This document shows positions 7,452 through 14,675 of a stretch of DNA of 19,776 nt, in pieces. Location of the stretch: contig DASWUD010000038.1 in assembly GCA_036401755.1 (NCBI GenBank), positions 1 through 19,776 on the forward strand, read 5' to 3'. Under the pieces are notes generated by a model. The model had not been told where the DNA came from. It saw nothing but the letters and a program-made list of their open reading frames with translations, and searched no databases. A program made the position numbers and the translations under genes. Source of the DNA: DASWUD01 sp036401755 (GTDB lineage Bacteria; Pseudomonadota; Gammaproteobacteria; Thiohalomonadales; Thiohalomonadaceae). How positions within the stretch are numbered: the first letter of the stretch is position 1; the number at the start of each line of letters is the position of its first letter.

Positions 7452-7922
7452 TCAGGCCGGCTCGCTCATGCGGATCACTCCAGTGACGATACCCAGGATC
7501 TGCACCTCTTCGTTGCGCAGGCAGATCGGTGCCATCTCCGGATTGGCCGGCTGGAGACGGATACCGTTACGCTCCACGTAGAACTTCTTCAGGGTGATCC
7601 GTTCGCCGTTGATCATCGCCACCACCGACTGGCCATTGCTGGCGGTTTCACGCTTCTCGATAACGACAATGTCGCCATCCTGAATATTGTCGTCGACCAT
7701 CGAGTGGCCGCGTACGCGCAGTGCGTAGGTGTTCTTGCGCACCATATTGGCGGGTACCGCCACTACCTCCGAGGAGTCATTGAGGTCCACCGGTTGACCG
7801 GCGCTGATCCAGCCGAGCAGCGGCACCTCGACCATGGCCATGGCCGCCGTCTCCACCGCCTCCAGTTCGGGGGTCCAGAGTGGGCGGGTATTTTTAGGAA
7901 TCATGAAGCTGATGGTGGACAT
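7452..7922 (-). CDS. LexA/UmuD-type S24 peptidase-domain protein without DNA-binding domain
   Basis: A 156-residue protein with a complete S24 self-cleaving domain. ATG 7922 is chosen because GAGGAG lies 7 bases upstream. The frame is open to an ATG at 7973 without such a site. Visible features are the Ala-Gly scissile bond A41-G42 in GWISAGQPVD, the nucleophile S74 in RGHSMVDDNIQDGD, and the general base K112 in ERITLKKF. These match LexA in order and spacing. The first 35 residues are too short for the LexA winged helix and show no HTH, so it cannot repress as LexA does. It could act like UmuD, as a regulator of another S24 protein, or as a protease module. No umuC is adjacent, and I saw no LexA box in the 102-base gap to sco1. 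Confidence 0.85.
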   Translation of the reverse strand: MSTISFMIPKNTRPLWTPELEAVETAAMAMVEVPLLGWISAGQPVDLNDSSEVVAVPANMVRKNTYALRVRGHSMVDDNIQDGDIVVIEKRETASNGQSVVAMINGERITLKKFYVERNGIRLQPANPEMAPICLRNEEVQILGIVTGVIRMSEPA

Positions 7923-7989
7923 GGCACGGCTCCTCGTTATCGTTGGGCTTAAACTTACTTGCGCCTCCGTCATAAATCAATCCCGCACG

Positions 7990-8018
7990 ATGACCAGAGC
8001 AGTGGGCCATGCGATAAT
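7990..8018 (+). promoter_or_regulatory. Possible promoter of sco1, placing the transcript start at the ATG
   Basis: ATGACC (7990-7995), a 17-base spacer, and GATAAT (8013-8018). With usual spacing the transcript would begin at 8025, which is the A of the sco1 start codon. There is no Shine-Dalgarno sequence before that ATG, which is consistent with a leaderless message. The -35 match is only 4 of 6. Confidence 0.35.
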
Positions 8019-8024
8019 GGCCTG

Positions 8025-8663
8025 ATGAACTTCCGCTCCGCTAAAACCACCCTGTTCCTTGTTGGCCTCATCGCCGCACTCGCCGTGGCAGCCCTCTGGC
8101 TGCGACCTTCGGCGCTGCGCCTGCCCCCGGCCGAACTGGCAAGTGTGCTGCTGGAGACGCCGCGCCCGCTGCAACCCTTCACCCTCATCGATCAGGAGGG
8201 GGCCCCCCTCACCCTGGAGCGACTGCGGGGGCACTGGACACTGCTCTTCTTCGGTTACACCCACTGCCCCGACATCTGCCCCACCACCCTGGCAGTGCTG
8301 AAAGGGGCGATGTCGCGGCTCGACACCGATGCGGAGCTGGCGGCATCGACGCGCACCCTGTTTATTTCGGTCGACCCCCGGCGCGACACCCCGGCGCAGC
8401 TGAAGCAATACATCACCTACTTCAACCCCACCTTCATGGCGGCCACCGGCAGCAAAGAGGAGATCGACAACCTCACCCGGCAGGTGGGCGCGGTCTACAT
8501 GTTCGAAGGGGACACCCGTCGCGACGACTATATCGTCAACCATAGCGCCACCATCCTGCTGGTCGATCCGCAGGGGCGCTTATACGCCCGATTCAATGCG
8601 CCGCATAGCGCCAGCGGGATCGCCGATACCTATCGCCGCATCCGCGCCTTTCATGACCACTGA
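8025..8663 (+). CDS. SCO1/SenC/PrrC-family copper chaperone
   Basis: A 212-residue membrane-anchored thioredoxin-fold protein that delivers copper to, or reduces, the CuA site of cytochrome c oxidase. It has an N-terminal membrane anchor (residues 8-24, LFLVGLIAALAVAALWL) and a periplasmic domain. The copper ligands are all visible: C81-PDI-C85 in THCPDICPTT and H173 in NHSATILLVDP. The family motif FISVDPRRDTP is present. Start ATG 8025 precedes MNFRSAKTT. The frame is open further upstream, but those residues are not family-like. It lies 25 bases before psd and is probably cotranscribed with it. No cox genes are in the window. Confidence 0.92.
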   Translation: MNFRSAKTTLFLVGLIAALAVAALWLRPSALRLPPAELASVLLETPRPLQPFTLIDQEGAPLTLERLRGHWTLLFFGYTHCPDICPTTLAVLKGAMSRLDTDAELAASTRTLFISVDPRRDTPAQLKQYITYFNPTFMAATGSKEEIDNLTRQVGAVYMFEGDTRRDDYIVNHSATILLVDPQGRLYARFNAPHSASGIADTYRRIRAFHDH

Positions 8664-8688
8664 CCCCCTGTTGAGAGACCCGTATTAG

Positions 8689-9585
8689 ATGCAAGAATCC
8701 GTGCAGATTCCCGAACACAGCTGGAAAGATCGACTGAAGGCCTGGCCGCAATACATCGTGCCCGGCCATCTGATTTCACGCCTTACCCATGCCATCACGC
8801 GCATCCGCTATCACCGTTTCAAGAATGCCTTCATTGGCTGGTTCGTCCGCTCTTTCCAGGTCGATCTCACGGAGGCGCAGATCACCAACCCCTACAGTTA
8901 TGAACATTTCAATGCCTTTTTCACCCGCGCCCTGAAGCCAGAGGCGCGCCCCATCGTCAACGGACGCTACGAGGTGGCATGCCCGGTGGATGGCGCAGTG
9001 AGCCAGGTCGGCGAGATCAGCCACGGACAGCTCTTCCAGGCCAAAGGCCACAGCTACTCGCTGCTTGAGCTGCTGGGCGGCTCTGACAAGCGCGCGGCGC
9101 CGTTCCAGAACGGCGCGTTTGCAACCATCTATCTCTCGCCGCGCGACTATCACCGCATCCATATGCCCCTCGGTGGAGTGTTGCGCGAAATGGTGCATGT
9201 ACCGGGACGGCTATTCAGCGTCAATGCAGCGACCGTTAAGGTCATCCCGCGGGTGTTTGCCCGCAACGAACGTGTCATCTCAATCTTTGATACCGCCTTC
9301 GGGCCGATGGCGCTGGTAAAGGTCGGTGCCATCAATGTTGGTAGCATCGAAACCGTGTGGGCCGGCGAGGTCACCCCGCCCGCGGGACAAATCGTGCGCA
9401 GCTGGCACTATCCCGCCGACGGAGAGGAGGCGGTCTCACTGGAGCGCGGCGCCGAGATGGGACGCTTCAACATGGGCTCCACGGTCATTGTCCTGTTCGG
9501 CCACGATGCCATCGAATGGAGTGACTCGCTGCAGCCCGGCGCGGTGGTACGCCTGGGGCAGCTACTCGCCACACGCAAGGGGTAA
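8689..9585 (+). CDS. psd: Phosphatidylserine decarboxylase proenzyme
   Basis: A 298-residue inner-membrane enzyme making phosphatidylethanolamine from phosphatidylserine. The proenzyme cleaves itself within the LGST-type motif, here M262-G263-S264-T265 (FNMGSTVIVLFG), and S264 becomes the pyruvoyl group. Other family motifs are NAFFTRALKPEARPI, CPVDGAVSQVGEI, YLSPRDYHRIHMPLGG and the Arg/Asn-rich FARNERV. The length fits bacterial type I PSD (E. coli 322). ATG 8689 has a weak GAGAG 11 bases upstream. It probably shares the sco1 transcript. The following PilZ-like gene has its own promoter. Confidence 0.95.
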   Translation: MQESVQIPEHSWKDRLKAWPQYIVPGHLISRLTHAITRIRYHRFKNAFIGWFVRSFQVDLTEAQITNPYSYEHFNAFFTRALKPEARPIVNGRYEVACPVDGAVSQVGEISHGQLFQAKGHSYSLLELLGGSDKRAAPFQNGAFATIYLSPRDYHRIHMPLGGVLREMVHVPGRLFSVNAATVKVIPRVFARNERVISIFDTAFGPMALVKVGAINVGSIETVWAGEVTPPAGQIVRSWHYPADGEEAVSLERGAEMGRFNMGSTVIVLFGHDAIEWSDSLQPGAVVRLGQLLATRKG

Positions 9586-9592
9586 GCCGGGA

Positions 9593-9621
9593 TTAACGCC
9601 CACACTCCCTCGGTATATACT
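9593..9621 (+). promoter_or_regulatory. Sigma-70-type promoter before the PilZ-like/fimX pair
   Basis: TTAACG (9593-9598), a 17-base spacer, and TATACT (9616-9621). The expected transcript start, about 9628, leaves a leader of roughly 38 bases to ATG 9666. It begins right after the psd stop. Confidence 0.5.
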
Positions 9622-9665
9622 GCGGGCTCCACATGATTGTGCATACTCACCAAGGAGAGCCATTG

Positions 9666-11411
9666 ATGGCAAAGGGAGAGGGCCTCGGTATCGCATTACC
9701 GCCGCAAACCAAACCCGGCAAGGAGTCGTTCGACATCCGCTCGGGCCCGCTGGCGCGATGGCTCAGGGAGCTGCCCGCCGGTAATATCAGCGAGACTACC
9801 AAACAGCTCTATCAGGCCCTGCTCGACGTCAATCGCCACAGCCACGGCTGGCAAAGGCGCTACCGTTTTCTCGAAGCAATCCGCGGTCCGCTCGACGGCG
9901 TGCAGCGCTCGCTGGAGCGCCGCTATAGCAGTCAAAGCTTCCCCCTCCCCACCAAAAGCCAGCAGGTCGCCAACCTGGCGCAGCGCTTTCACACCGAAAT
10001 GGCGCAGGGCTACCTGGCTGCCATCGATGATATGCGCGCCGCCTCGTTCCTCTTCCAGGATCGCCGCGCCCTGAAAGTCATGATGCATCGCGCCGCCCGC
10101 TCCCTGAATCTGAGTCTGCTCGTCGCCTATCAAACCTACACCCAGCAGCCGCCAGGGATCTGGCAGCAGTTACACCGCCTCTATGCTTTCGCCGAGGCAC
10201 GCGACTTTCATCAGGACCCGATCCGCGACCCGCTGTTTGGGGAGTTGCCCACTTCAAGCATCGCGCGCATCTACAAACAGGCCGCGCTGCTCGCCACCAC
10301 CTCGCCCTTCAGCCTGCGCCAGGGCGAGGCGACCGCCATCCATCAGGTATTGGCCCGCTGGTCGGCCCACGCCAAGCTGCTGCAGCCACAGGAGAACGGC
10401 GCGGACGCCGCGCTCTTCGTCATCCATCTCGATGCCGATGAGGAGCCGGAGTATCGCGCCATGGACAATCGCCGCTGTGACGCTACCAATTGTCGCCTTA
10501 TCGATACTCATCAAATGGTGCACATGCTCCAGGAGGAGGTCGGTTTCGCCAGCGGCACCAGTAGAGTACTCACCCCTGAACTCTGCAAAAGCCTGATCCA
10601 TGGGTGGGATTCACCGCCGAAGCGGAGCGAGCACCGCAATCAGAGTGGCAGTGCCATCGAGGCGGTGATCGGCATGCCGCAGATCCACGCGCTGCTCGCT
10701 CCCTCGTTGCAGAGCGCTGCGGCGCCGGAGCGCTCCCATTTCGAAGCCCGGCCACTGAGCGGGAACGAGAGAGTCGGCTCGGCCAATGATGTCTGGAACA
10801 TCTACTCGGGCCAGGGCAGTACCCGACAGAACCCCACCGTTCCACGGCAGCCCACCAGTGTCCAGCAGCCACCAATCCAAGCCACCCCGCTCCACTGTCA
10901 AGCGCGTGACATGAGTACCGGCGGACTGCGCCTGGTACTGCCCGACGGTCAGGAGGGGGGGATGCGGGTGGGCGAACTACTGGCGCTCCGCAATGGAGAG
11001 TCGCAGGAGCGCTGGCAACTGGGACAGGTGCGCTGGCTGAAACGCTCGGGCGGCCAGGGGCTGGAGTGTGGCATACAGGTACTCGCCCCCCAGATGGTTC
11101 CGGTGATAGTCACCAACCTGACCCCGGGCCGGGTCAAGGGGGAGGGCCAGCGCGGCCTGCTGTTGCCCGCAGATGAGTCAGTGGCGCAACCCGCCTCCCT
11201 GCTCACCCCCAGCCGGCTGTTCACCTCCACGGACAGGGTACTGCTCCACACTTCCGGCAACGATGTCGAGGTAATCCTCGATGAGGCGATACAGGCGAAC
11301 GGAACCTTTGTACAATTCGAGTTCCATGCCGGCGCGGAACCGGCCGCCGCCCCCCCCAGATCGGTAAAGAGCGACGAGCAACCTTACGAAAAGGTTTGGG
11401 AGATTCTCTAG
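9666..11411 (+). CDS. Large protein with C-terminal PilZ-like domain, FimX neighbour
   Basis: A 581-residue cytosolic protein. ATG 9666 is preferred because AGGAGA (9653-9658) lies 7 bases upstream. An in-frame ATG at 9633 is less likely. Residues 30-380 are mostly helical and unrecognised, rich in aromatic and Arg residues (WQRRYRFLEAI, AARSLNLSLLVAYQTYTQQP). Residues about 410-490 resemble a PilZ barrel: RDMSTGGLRLVLPDG has the D-x-S-x-x-G motif (415-420), followed by VGELLALRNG and WQLGQVRWLKRS. The usual RxxxR just before it is not seen, so c-di-GMP binding is doubtful. It lies between psd and fimX, as PA4958 does in P. aeruginosa (from memory). It is likely a partner of FimX in pilus control. 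Confidence 0.8.
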   Translation: MAKGEGLGIALPPQTKPGKESFDIRSGPLARWLRELPAGNISETTKQLYQALLDVNRHSHGWQRRYRFLEAIRGPLDGVQRSLERRYSSQSFPLPTKSQQVANLAQRFHTEMAQGYLAAIDDMRAASFLFQDRRALKVMMHRAARSLNLSLLVAYQTYTQQPPGIWQQLHRLYAFAEARDFHQDPIRDPLFGELPTSSIARIYKQAALLATTSPFSLRQGEATAIHQVLARWSAHAKLLQPQENGADAALFVIHLDADEEPEYRAMDNRRCDATNCRLIDTHQMVHMLQEEVGFASGTSRVLTPELCKSLIHGWDSPPKRSEHRNQSGSAIEAVIGMPQIHALLAPSLQSAAAPERSHFEARPLSGNERVGSANDVWNIYSGQGSTRQNPTVPRQPTSVQQPPIQATPLHCQARDMSTGGLRLVLPDGQEGGMRVGELLALRNGESQERWQLGQVRWLKRSGGQGLECGIQVLAPQMVPVIVTNLTPGRVKGEGQRGLLLPADESVAQPASLLTPSRLFTSTDRVLLHTSGNDVEVILDEAIQANGTFVQFEFHAGAEPAAAPPRSVKSDEQPYEKVWEIL

Positions 11412-11472
11412 CGTTCCTTCAGGCAAACCGCGACAAAATTTTAATAACATCAACAAACAGGTCAGCTTTCCC

Positions 11473-13542
11473 GTGAAAGAAGAAGTGCTGCAACTCATCG
11501 TCATCGATGACTCCTCGAACGATGCTGAGACCATCTCCAACATGCTGCGCAATGCCGGTACCGCCGTGCGCGCCGAGCGTGTGGAGGATGATGAGGATCT
11601 CCGCGCCCAGCTCACCGGCCATCCCTGGGATATGATTCTGACCAAGCCGGGCCTCACCTACCTGGCCGCAGGCGAGGCGCTCGCCGTGGTCAAGCAGCTG
11701 GAGCAGGATATACCGCTCATCGTGATCGCCGACGGCGCCGATGAGGATGAGCTGCTCGCCATCCTGAAGGCCGGGGCGCGCGATACCGTCCGCCTCTCCG
11801 AGCCGGCACGCCTGCAGCACACCCTGCTGCGCGAATATGGCGATCTGCTGCTGCGGCGGCGCCAGCGCAGCTGCGCGGCGATGCTGGAGCTGGCCAGCAC
11901 GCGTGCCCAGGCCCTGGTCAACGCCTCGCGTGATGCCATCGCCTATGTGCACGACGGCATGCACATCTACGCCAATGAAAGCTATCTCAACATGTTTGGC
12001 TATTCGACCCTGGAAGAGATCGAAGGAATGCCGATCATGAACATGGTCAAGAGCGCGGATCACGGCAAGTTCAAGGAGTTCCTGCGCGACTACAGCAAGG
12101 GTAAAAGCGGCAAGGGCAGCTTCGACGTCAACGGCCTGCGCGCCGACGGCAGCGATTTCAAGATCACCATGGAGTTCTCCCATACCGCTTACGATGGCGA
12201 ACCCTGCACCCAGATCGTCATCCGCGACCAATCCTCCAGCAAGGAGCTGGAGAAGAAGCTCGATGACATGAGCAAGCTCGACCTGCTCACCGGGGTCTAC
12301 AACCGGCAGTTCCTGCTCGATACCCTCACCGCCTCGGTGGGTGTCACCGGCAAACAGGGGGCACTACTCTACATCCGCCCGGAAAACTACAAGCAGCTGC
12401 GGGACGAGGTGGGGATTGCAGCCGCCGATCAGGTCATCGCAGAGATGGCCGGGCGCCTCAAGCCTCTCTTCGCCAACGGCAAGAACCTGCTGGCACGCTT
12501 CGACAGCTCCATCTTTATGGCAATCCTCAACAACGTCGAGGAGGAAGAGGCGCTCCAGGCGGCCGCGAAACTGCTGCGTGTCATCGAGGATCAGATCTAC
12601 ACCATCAGCGGCAAGTCGCTCACCCTCACCTGCGGCATCGGTGTCGCCCTGTTCAGCGATGCCAACAAGGAGCCGCAGGAGATCATCACCCGCGCCGAGA
12701 AGGCCTACGGCCAGGCGCTCAAGGAGAGCGGCACGCGTTGCATGCTCTACAGCCCCGATGCTACGGAAATGGCCGAGCGGGAGATGCTCGCCATGTGGGA
12801 CAAGCGCCTCAAGGTCGCACTGCGCGACAACCGCTTCAAACTGCTCTACCAGCCCATCGTCAGCCTGCAGGGCAGCAGTGCTCATAACTATGAGGTGCTG
12901 CTGCGCATGCTCGGAGAGGGCAACGAAGAGATCATGCCGGATGAGTTCCTGCCCTTTGCAGAACAGACGGGCCTGATGGCGGTGGTGGATCGCTGGGTAC
13001 TGGCCCACGGCATGAAGATCGCCGGGGAGCAACGCCGCGCCGGCAAGCCGGTACGTTTCTTCGTGAAGCTGTCGGGAAGCTCCGTCAAGGATCCGAAATT
13101 CCTGCTCTGGCTGCGTGACCTGCTCAAGGCCAGTAACTGCGAGGCCGGCACACTGCTCCTAGAGATCAGCGAGAGCGTTGCCAGCAACAATCTCAAGACG
13201 CTGAAAATGGTTGCCGAAGGGTTGCGCCAGCTACAGGTGGGGGTGGTGATCGACCACTTTGGGGTCGCCCCCAACTACGCCAACCTGCTCAAGCATTGCG
13301 ACTTCGACCTGCTGAAGATCGATGCCAGCCTCATTGGCAGCCTCGCCACCAGCAAGGAGTCGCAAGAGAAGGTCAAGGAGATCACCAGCGAGGCCAAGGC
13401 AGGAAATAGACAGACCATCGCCACCGGGGTGGAAAATGCCCAGACACTGGCAGCCATCTACAGCTCAGGTGTCGACTACATCCAGGGCTTTTTCATGCAG
13501 CCGCCCGCTCCTACCCTCGATTACGATTTCGGCTCGATGTAA
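11473..13542 (+). CDS. fimX: FimX-like c-di-GMP receptor (REC-PAS-GGDEF-EAL, degenerate)
   Basis: A 689-residue protein, nearly the 691 of P. aeruginosa FimX, which controls type IV pilus assembly and twitching at the cell pole. The start is GTG 11473; a Shine-Dalgarno is not obvious. Residues 1-125 are a receiver-like domain whose phospho-acceptor region reads WDMILTKPG and lacks the usual Asp. Residues 130-250 are a PAS domain with DAIAYVHDGMHIYAN, which I recall as nearly identical in FimX. In the GGDEF domain (270-430) the signature is FDSSIF (343-348), so no cyclase activity is expected. In the EAL domain (440-680) the signature is E474-V-L, with VVIDHFGVAPNY and QTIATGVEN replacing catalytic residues, so it should bind but not hydrolyse c-di-GMP. 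It follows the PilZ-like gene by 61 bases. Confidence 0.92.
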   Translation: MKEEVLQLIVIDDSSNDAETISNMLRNAGTAVRAERVEDDEDLRAQLTGHPWDMILTKPGLTYLAAGEALAVVKQLEQDIPLIVIADGADEDELLAILKAGARDTVRLSEPARLQHTLLREYGDLLLRRRQRSCAAMLELASTRAQALVNASRDAIAYVHDGMHIYANESYLNMFGYSTLEEIEGMPIMNMVKSADHGKFKEFLRDYSKGKSGKGSFDVNGLRADGSDFKITMEFSHTAYDGEPCTQIVIRDQSSSKELEKKLDDMSKLDLLTGVYNRQFLLDTLTASVGVTGKQGALLYIRPENYKQLRDEVGIAAADQVIAEMAGRLKPLFANGKNLLARFDSSIFMAILNNVEEEEALQAAAKLLRVIEDQIYTISGKSLTLTCGIGVALFSDANKEPQEIITRAEKAYGQALKESGTRCMLYSPDATEMAEREMLAMWDKRLKVALRDNRFKLLYQPIVSLQGSSAHNYEVLLRMLGEGNEEIMPDEFLPFAEQTGLMAVVDRWVLAHGMKIAGEQRRAGKPVRFFVKLSGSSVKDPKFLLWLRDLLKASNCEAGTLLLEISESVASNNLKTLKMVAEGLRQLQVGVVIDHFGVAPNYANLLKHCDFDLLKIDASLIGSLATSKESQEKVKEITSEAKAGNRQTIATGVENAQTLAAIYSSGVDYIQGFFMQPPAPTLDYDFGSM

Positions 13543-13544
13543 AA

Positions 13545-13570
13545 AAACAGGCCGCGAATGCGGCCTGTTT
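13545..13570. terminator. Bidirectional terminator between fimX and htpX
   Basis: An 11-bp perfect stem AAACAGGCCGC / GCGGCCTGTTT with a GAAT loop. T-rich (TTTATTTG) and A-rich (AAAAAAA) flanks give U tracts in both directions. It begins 2 bases after the fimX stop and ends 24 bases before the htpX stop. Confidence 0.85.
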
Positions 13571-13594
13571 ATTTGTATGACCTCAACCGCTTGA

Positions 13595-14476
13595 TTACTG
13601 CATGGTGCGTGCGCGCAGTGCGGCGATACGCTCGTCAAGCGGTGGGTGGCTGGAGAAGAGCTTGGCCACCCCGCCGTCGCGGATACCGAAGGCGGCCATT
13701 TCGTTGGGCAGTGCGGCCGGGGTATGCGCCTGTTTCAGACGCTCCAGCGCCGCCACCATCTTGCCGGTGCCTGCCAGATTCGCACCGCCGGCATCGGCGC
13801 GAAATTCGCGCTGACGGGAGAACCAGGCCACGATCATCGAGGCAAGAATACCCAGCACGATTTGGGCGATGAGGGAACTGACAAAATAGCCGATGCCCGG
13901 ACCGGACTCCTCGTTGTCGCGGCGCAGGAATGAATCGACCAGATAACCAATGACGCGCGACAGGAAGATGACGAAGGTGTTGACCACCCCCTGGATCAGG
14001 GTCAGCGTCACCATGTCGCCGTTGGCCACGTGACTTACCTCATGGCCCAGCACCGCCTCCGCCTCGTCACGGCTCATGGCATAGAGCAGCCCCGAGCTCA
14101 CGGCCACCAGCGAGTTGTTGCGGCTCGGCCCGGTGGCGAAGGCGTTGATATCGGGCGAATCGTAGATCGCCACCTCGGGCATGGCGATACCGGCGGCCTG
14201 GGCCTGGCGGCGGATAGTCTCCACCAGCCACTGCTCGGTGGCGTTGCGCGGCTGCTCGATCACCTGCGCACCGGTGCTCATTTTCGCCATCCACTTGGAG
14301 ATGGCCAGCGAGATGAAGGCACCACCGAAACCGATCACCGCAGCAAAGATGAGCAACATGTTCAGATCCAGCCCACGCCGGGTCAGGAAATGATCCACCC
14401 CCAGCAGATGGGTGACAATGCTCAGCACGAAGATCACCGCCAGGTTGGTCAGCAGGAACAGGACGACACGCTTCAT
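13595..14476 (-). CDS. htpX: Membrane zinc metalloprotease HtpX
   Basis: A 293-residue inner-membrane protease of family M48 that degrades misfolded membrane proteins alongside FtsH. The length equals that of E. coli HtpX. The start is ATG 14476, with GGAG 7 bases upstream. A GTG at 14482 would be only 1 base from that site. The zinc site H145-EVS-H149 lies in GHEVSHVANGD, and the third ligand Glu in REFRADAGGANL. There are two N-terminal membrane segments (near 4-23 and 34-54) and two weaker ones after the active site. Family motifs NLAVIFVLSIV and INAFATGPSRNNSLVAVS are present. It is transcribed from a sigma-32-like promoter and is divergent from sulP. Confidence 0.96.
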   Translation of the reverse strand: MKRVVLFLLTNLAVIFVLSIVTHLLGVDHFLTRRGLDLNMLLIFAAVIGFGGAFISLAISKWMAKMSTGAQVIEQPRNATEQWLVETIRRQAQAAGIAMPEVAIYDSPDINAFATGPSRNNSLVAVSSGLLYAMSRDEAEAVLGHEVSHVANGDMVTLTLIQGVVNTFVIFLSRVIGYLVDSFLRRDNEESGPGIGYFVSSLIAQIVLGILASMIVAWFSRQREFRADAGGANLAGTGKMVAALERLKQAHTPAALPNEMAAFGIRDGGVAKLFSSHPPLDERIAALRARTMQ

Positions 14477-14519
14477 CAACACACTCCGTTTAAGATGGGT
14501 AAAGTAGAGTCCGCCCTAT

Positions 14520-14548
14520 CAGTGGGGGTTGTTGGCAGCAATTTCAAG
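14520..14548 (-). promoter_or_regulatory. Sigma-32 (heat-shock) promoter of htpX
   Basis: On the minus strand CTTGAAA (14548-14542), a 14-base spacer, and CCCCACTG (14527-14520) match the RpoH consensus CTTGAAA-N13-15-CCCCATNT. The leader to the htpX ATG would be about 37 bases. E. coli htpX is known to be heat inducible, so the site fits the gene. Confidence 0.65.
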
Positions 14549-14592
14549 CGGCTTGCCACGTGACAAGCGACTGCTGCACTCCCCCAGGAAGA

Positions 14593-14621
14593 CTGAGCTC
14601 ATCGGCAAATCATGATATACT
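14593..14621 (+). promoter_or_regulatory. Extended -10 promoter of sulP
   Basis: TGATATACT holds an extended -10 (TG at 14613-14614, TATACT 14616-14621). A weak -35 CTGAGC (14593-14598) lies at 17-base spacing. The start would be near 14628. The leader then carries inverted GTTTTG (14629-14634) and CAAAAC (14652-14657) around the first ATG. Confidence 0.45.
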
Positions 14622-14675
14622 CCCCGCCGTTTTGCACCCCCACTGATGCACCAAAACGATAGAACTGGTCTCCCA

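Larger units (their letters stand above)
14518..14647. repeat. 12-bp inverted repeat bracketing the htpX/sulP control region
   Basis: ATCAGTGGGGGT (14518-14529) and its exact reverse complement ACCCCCACTGAT (14636-14647) are 106 bases apart. The left arm contains the -10 element of the htpX heat-shock promoter. The right arm lies in the sulP leader and overlaps an ATG at 14646. The arms do not extend beyond 12 bp. Confidence 0.7.

Noticed and set aside
7452..7973. A full LexA repressor
   Set aside because: Even the longest start adds only 17 residues, far short of the winged-helix domain.
11419..12231. A 270-codon minus-strand open frame
   Set aside because: Antisense shadow of fimX, with no ribosome-binding site or motif.
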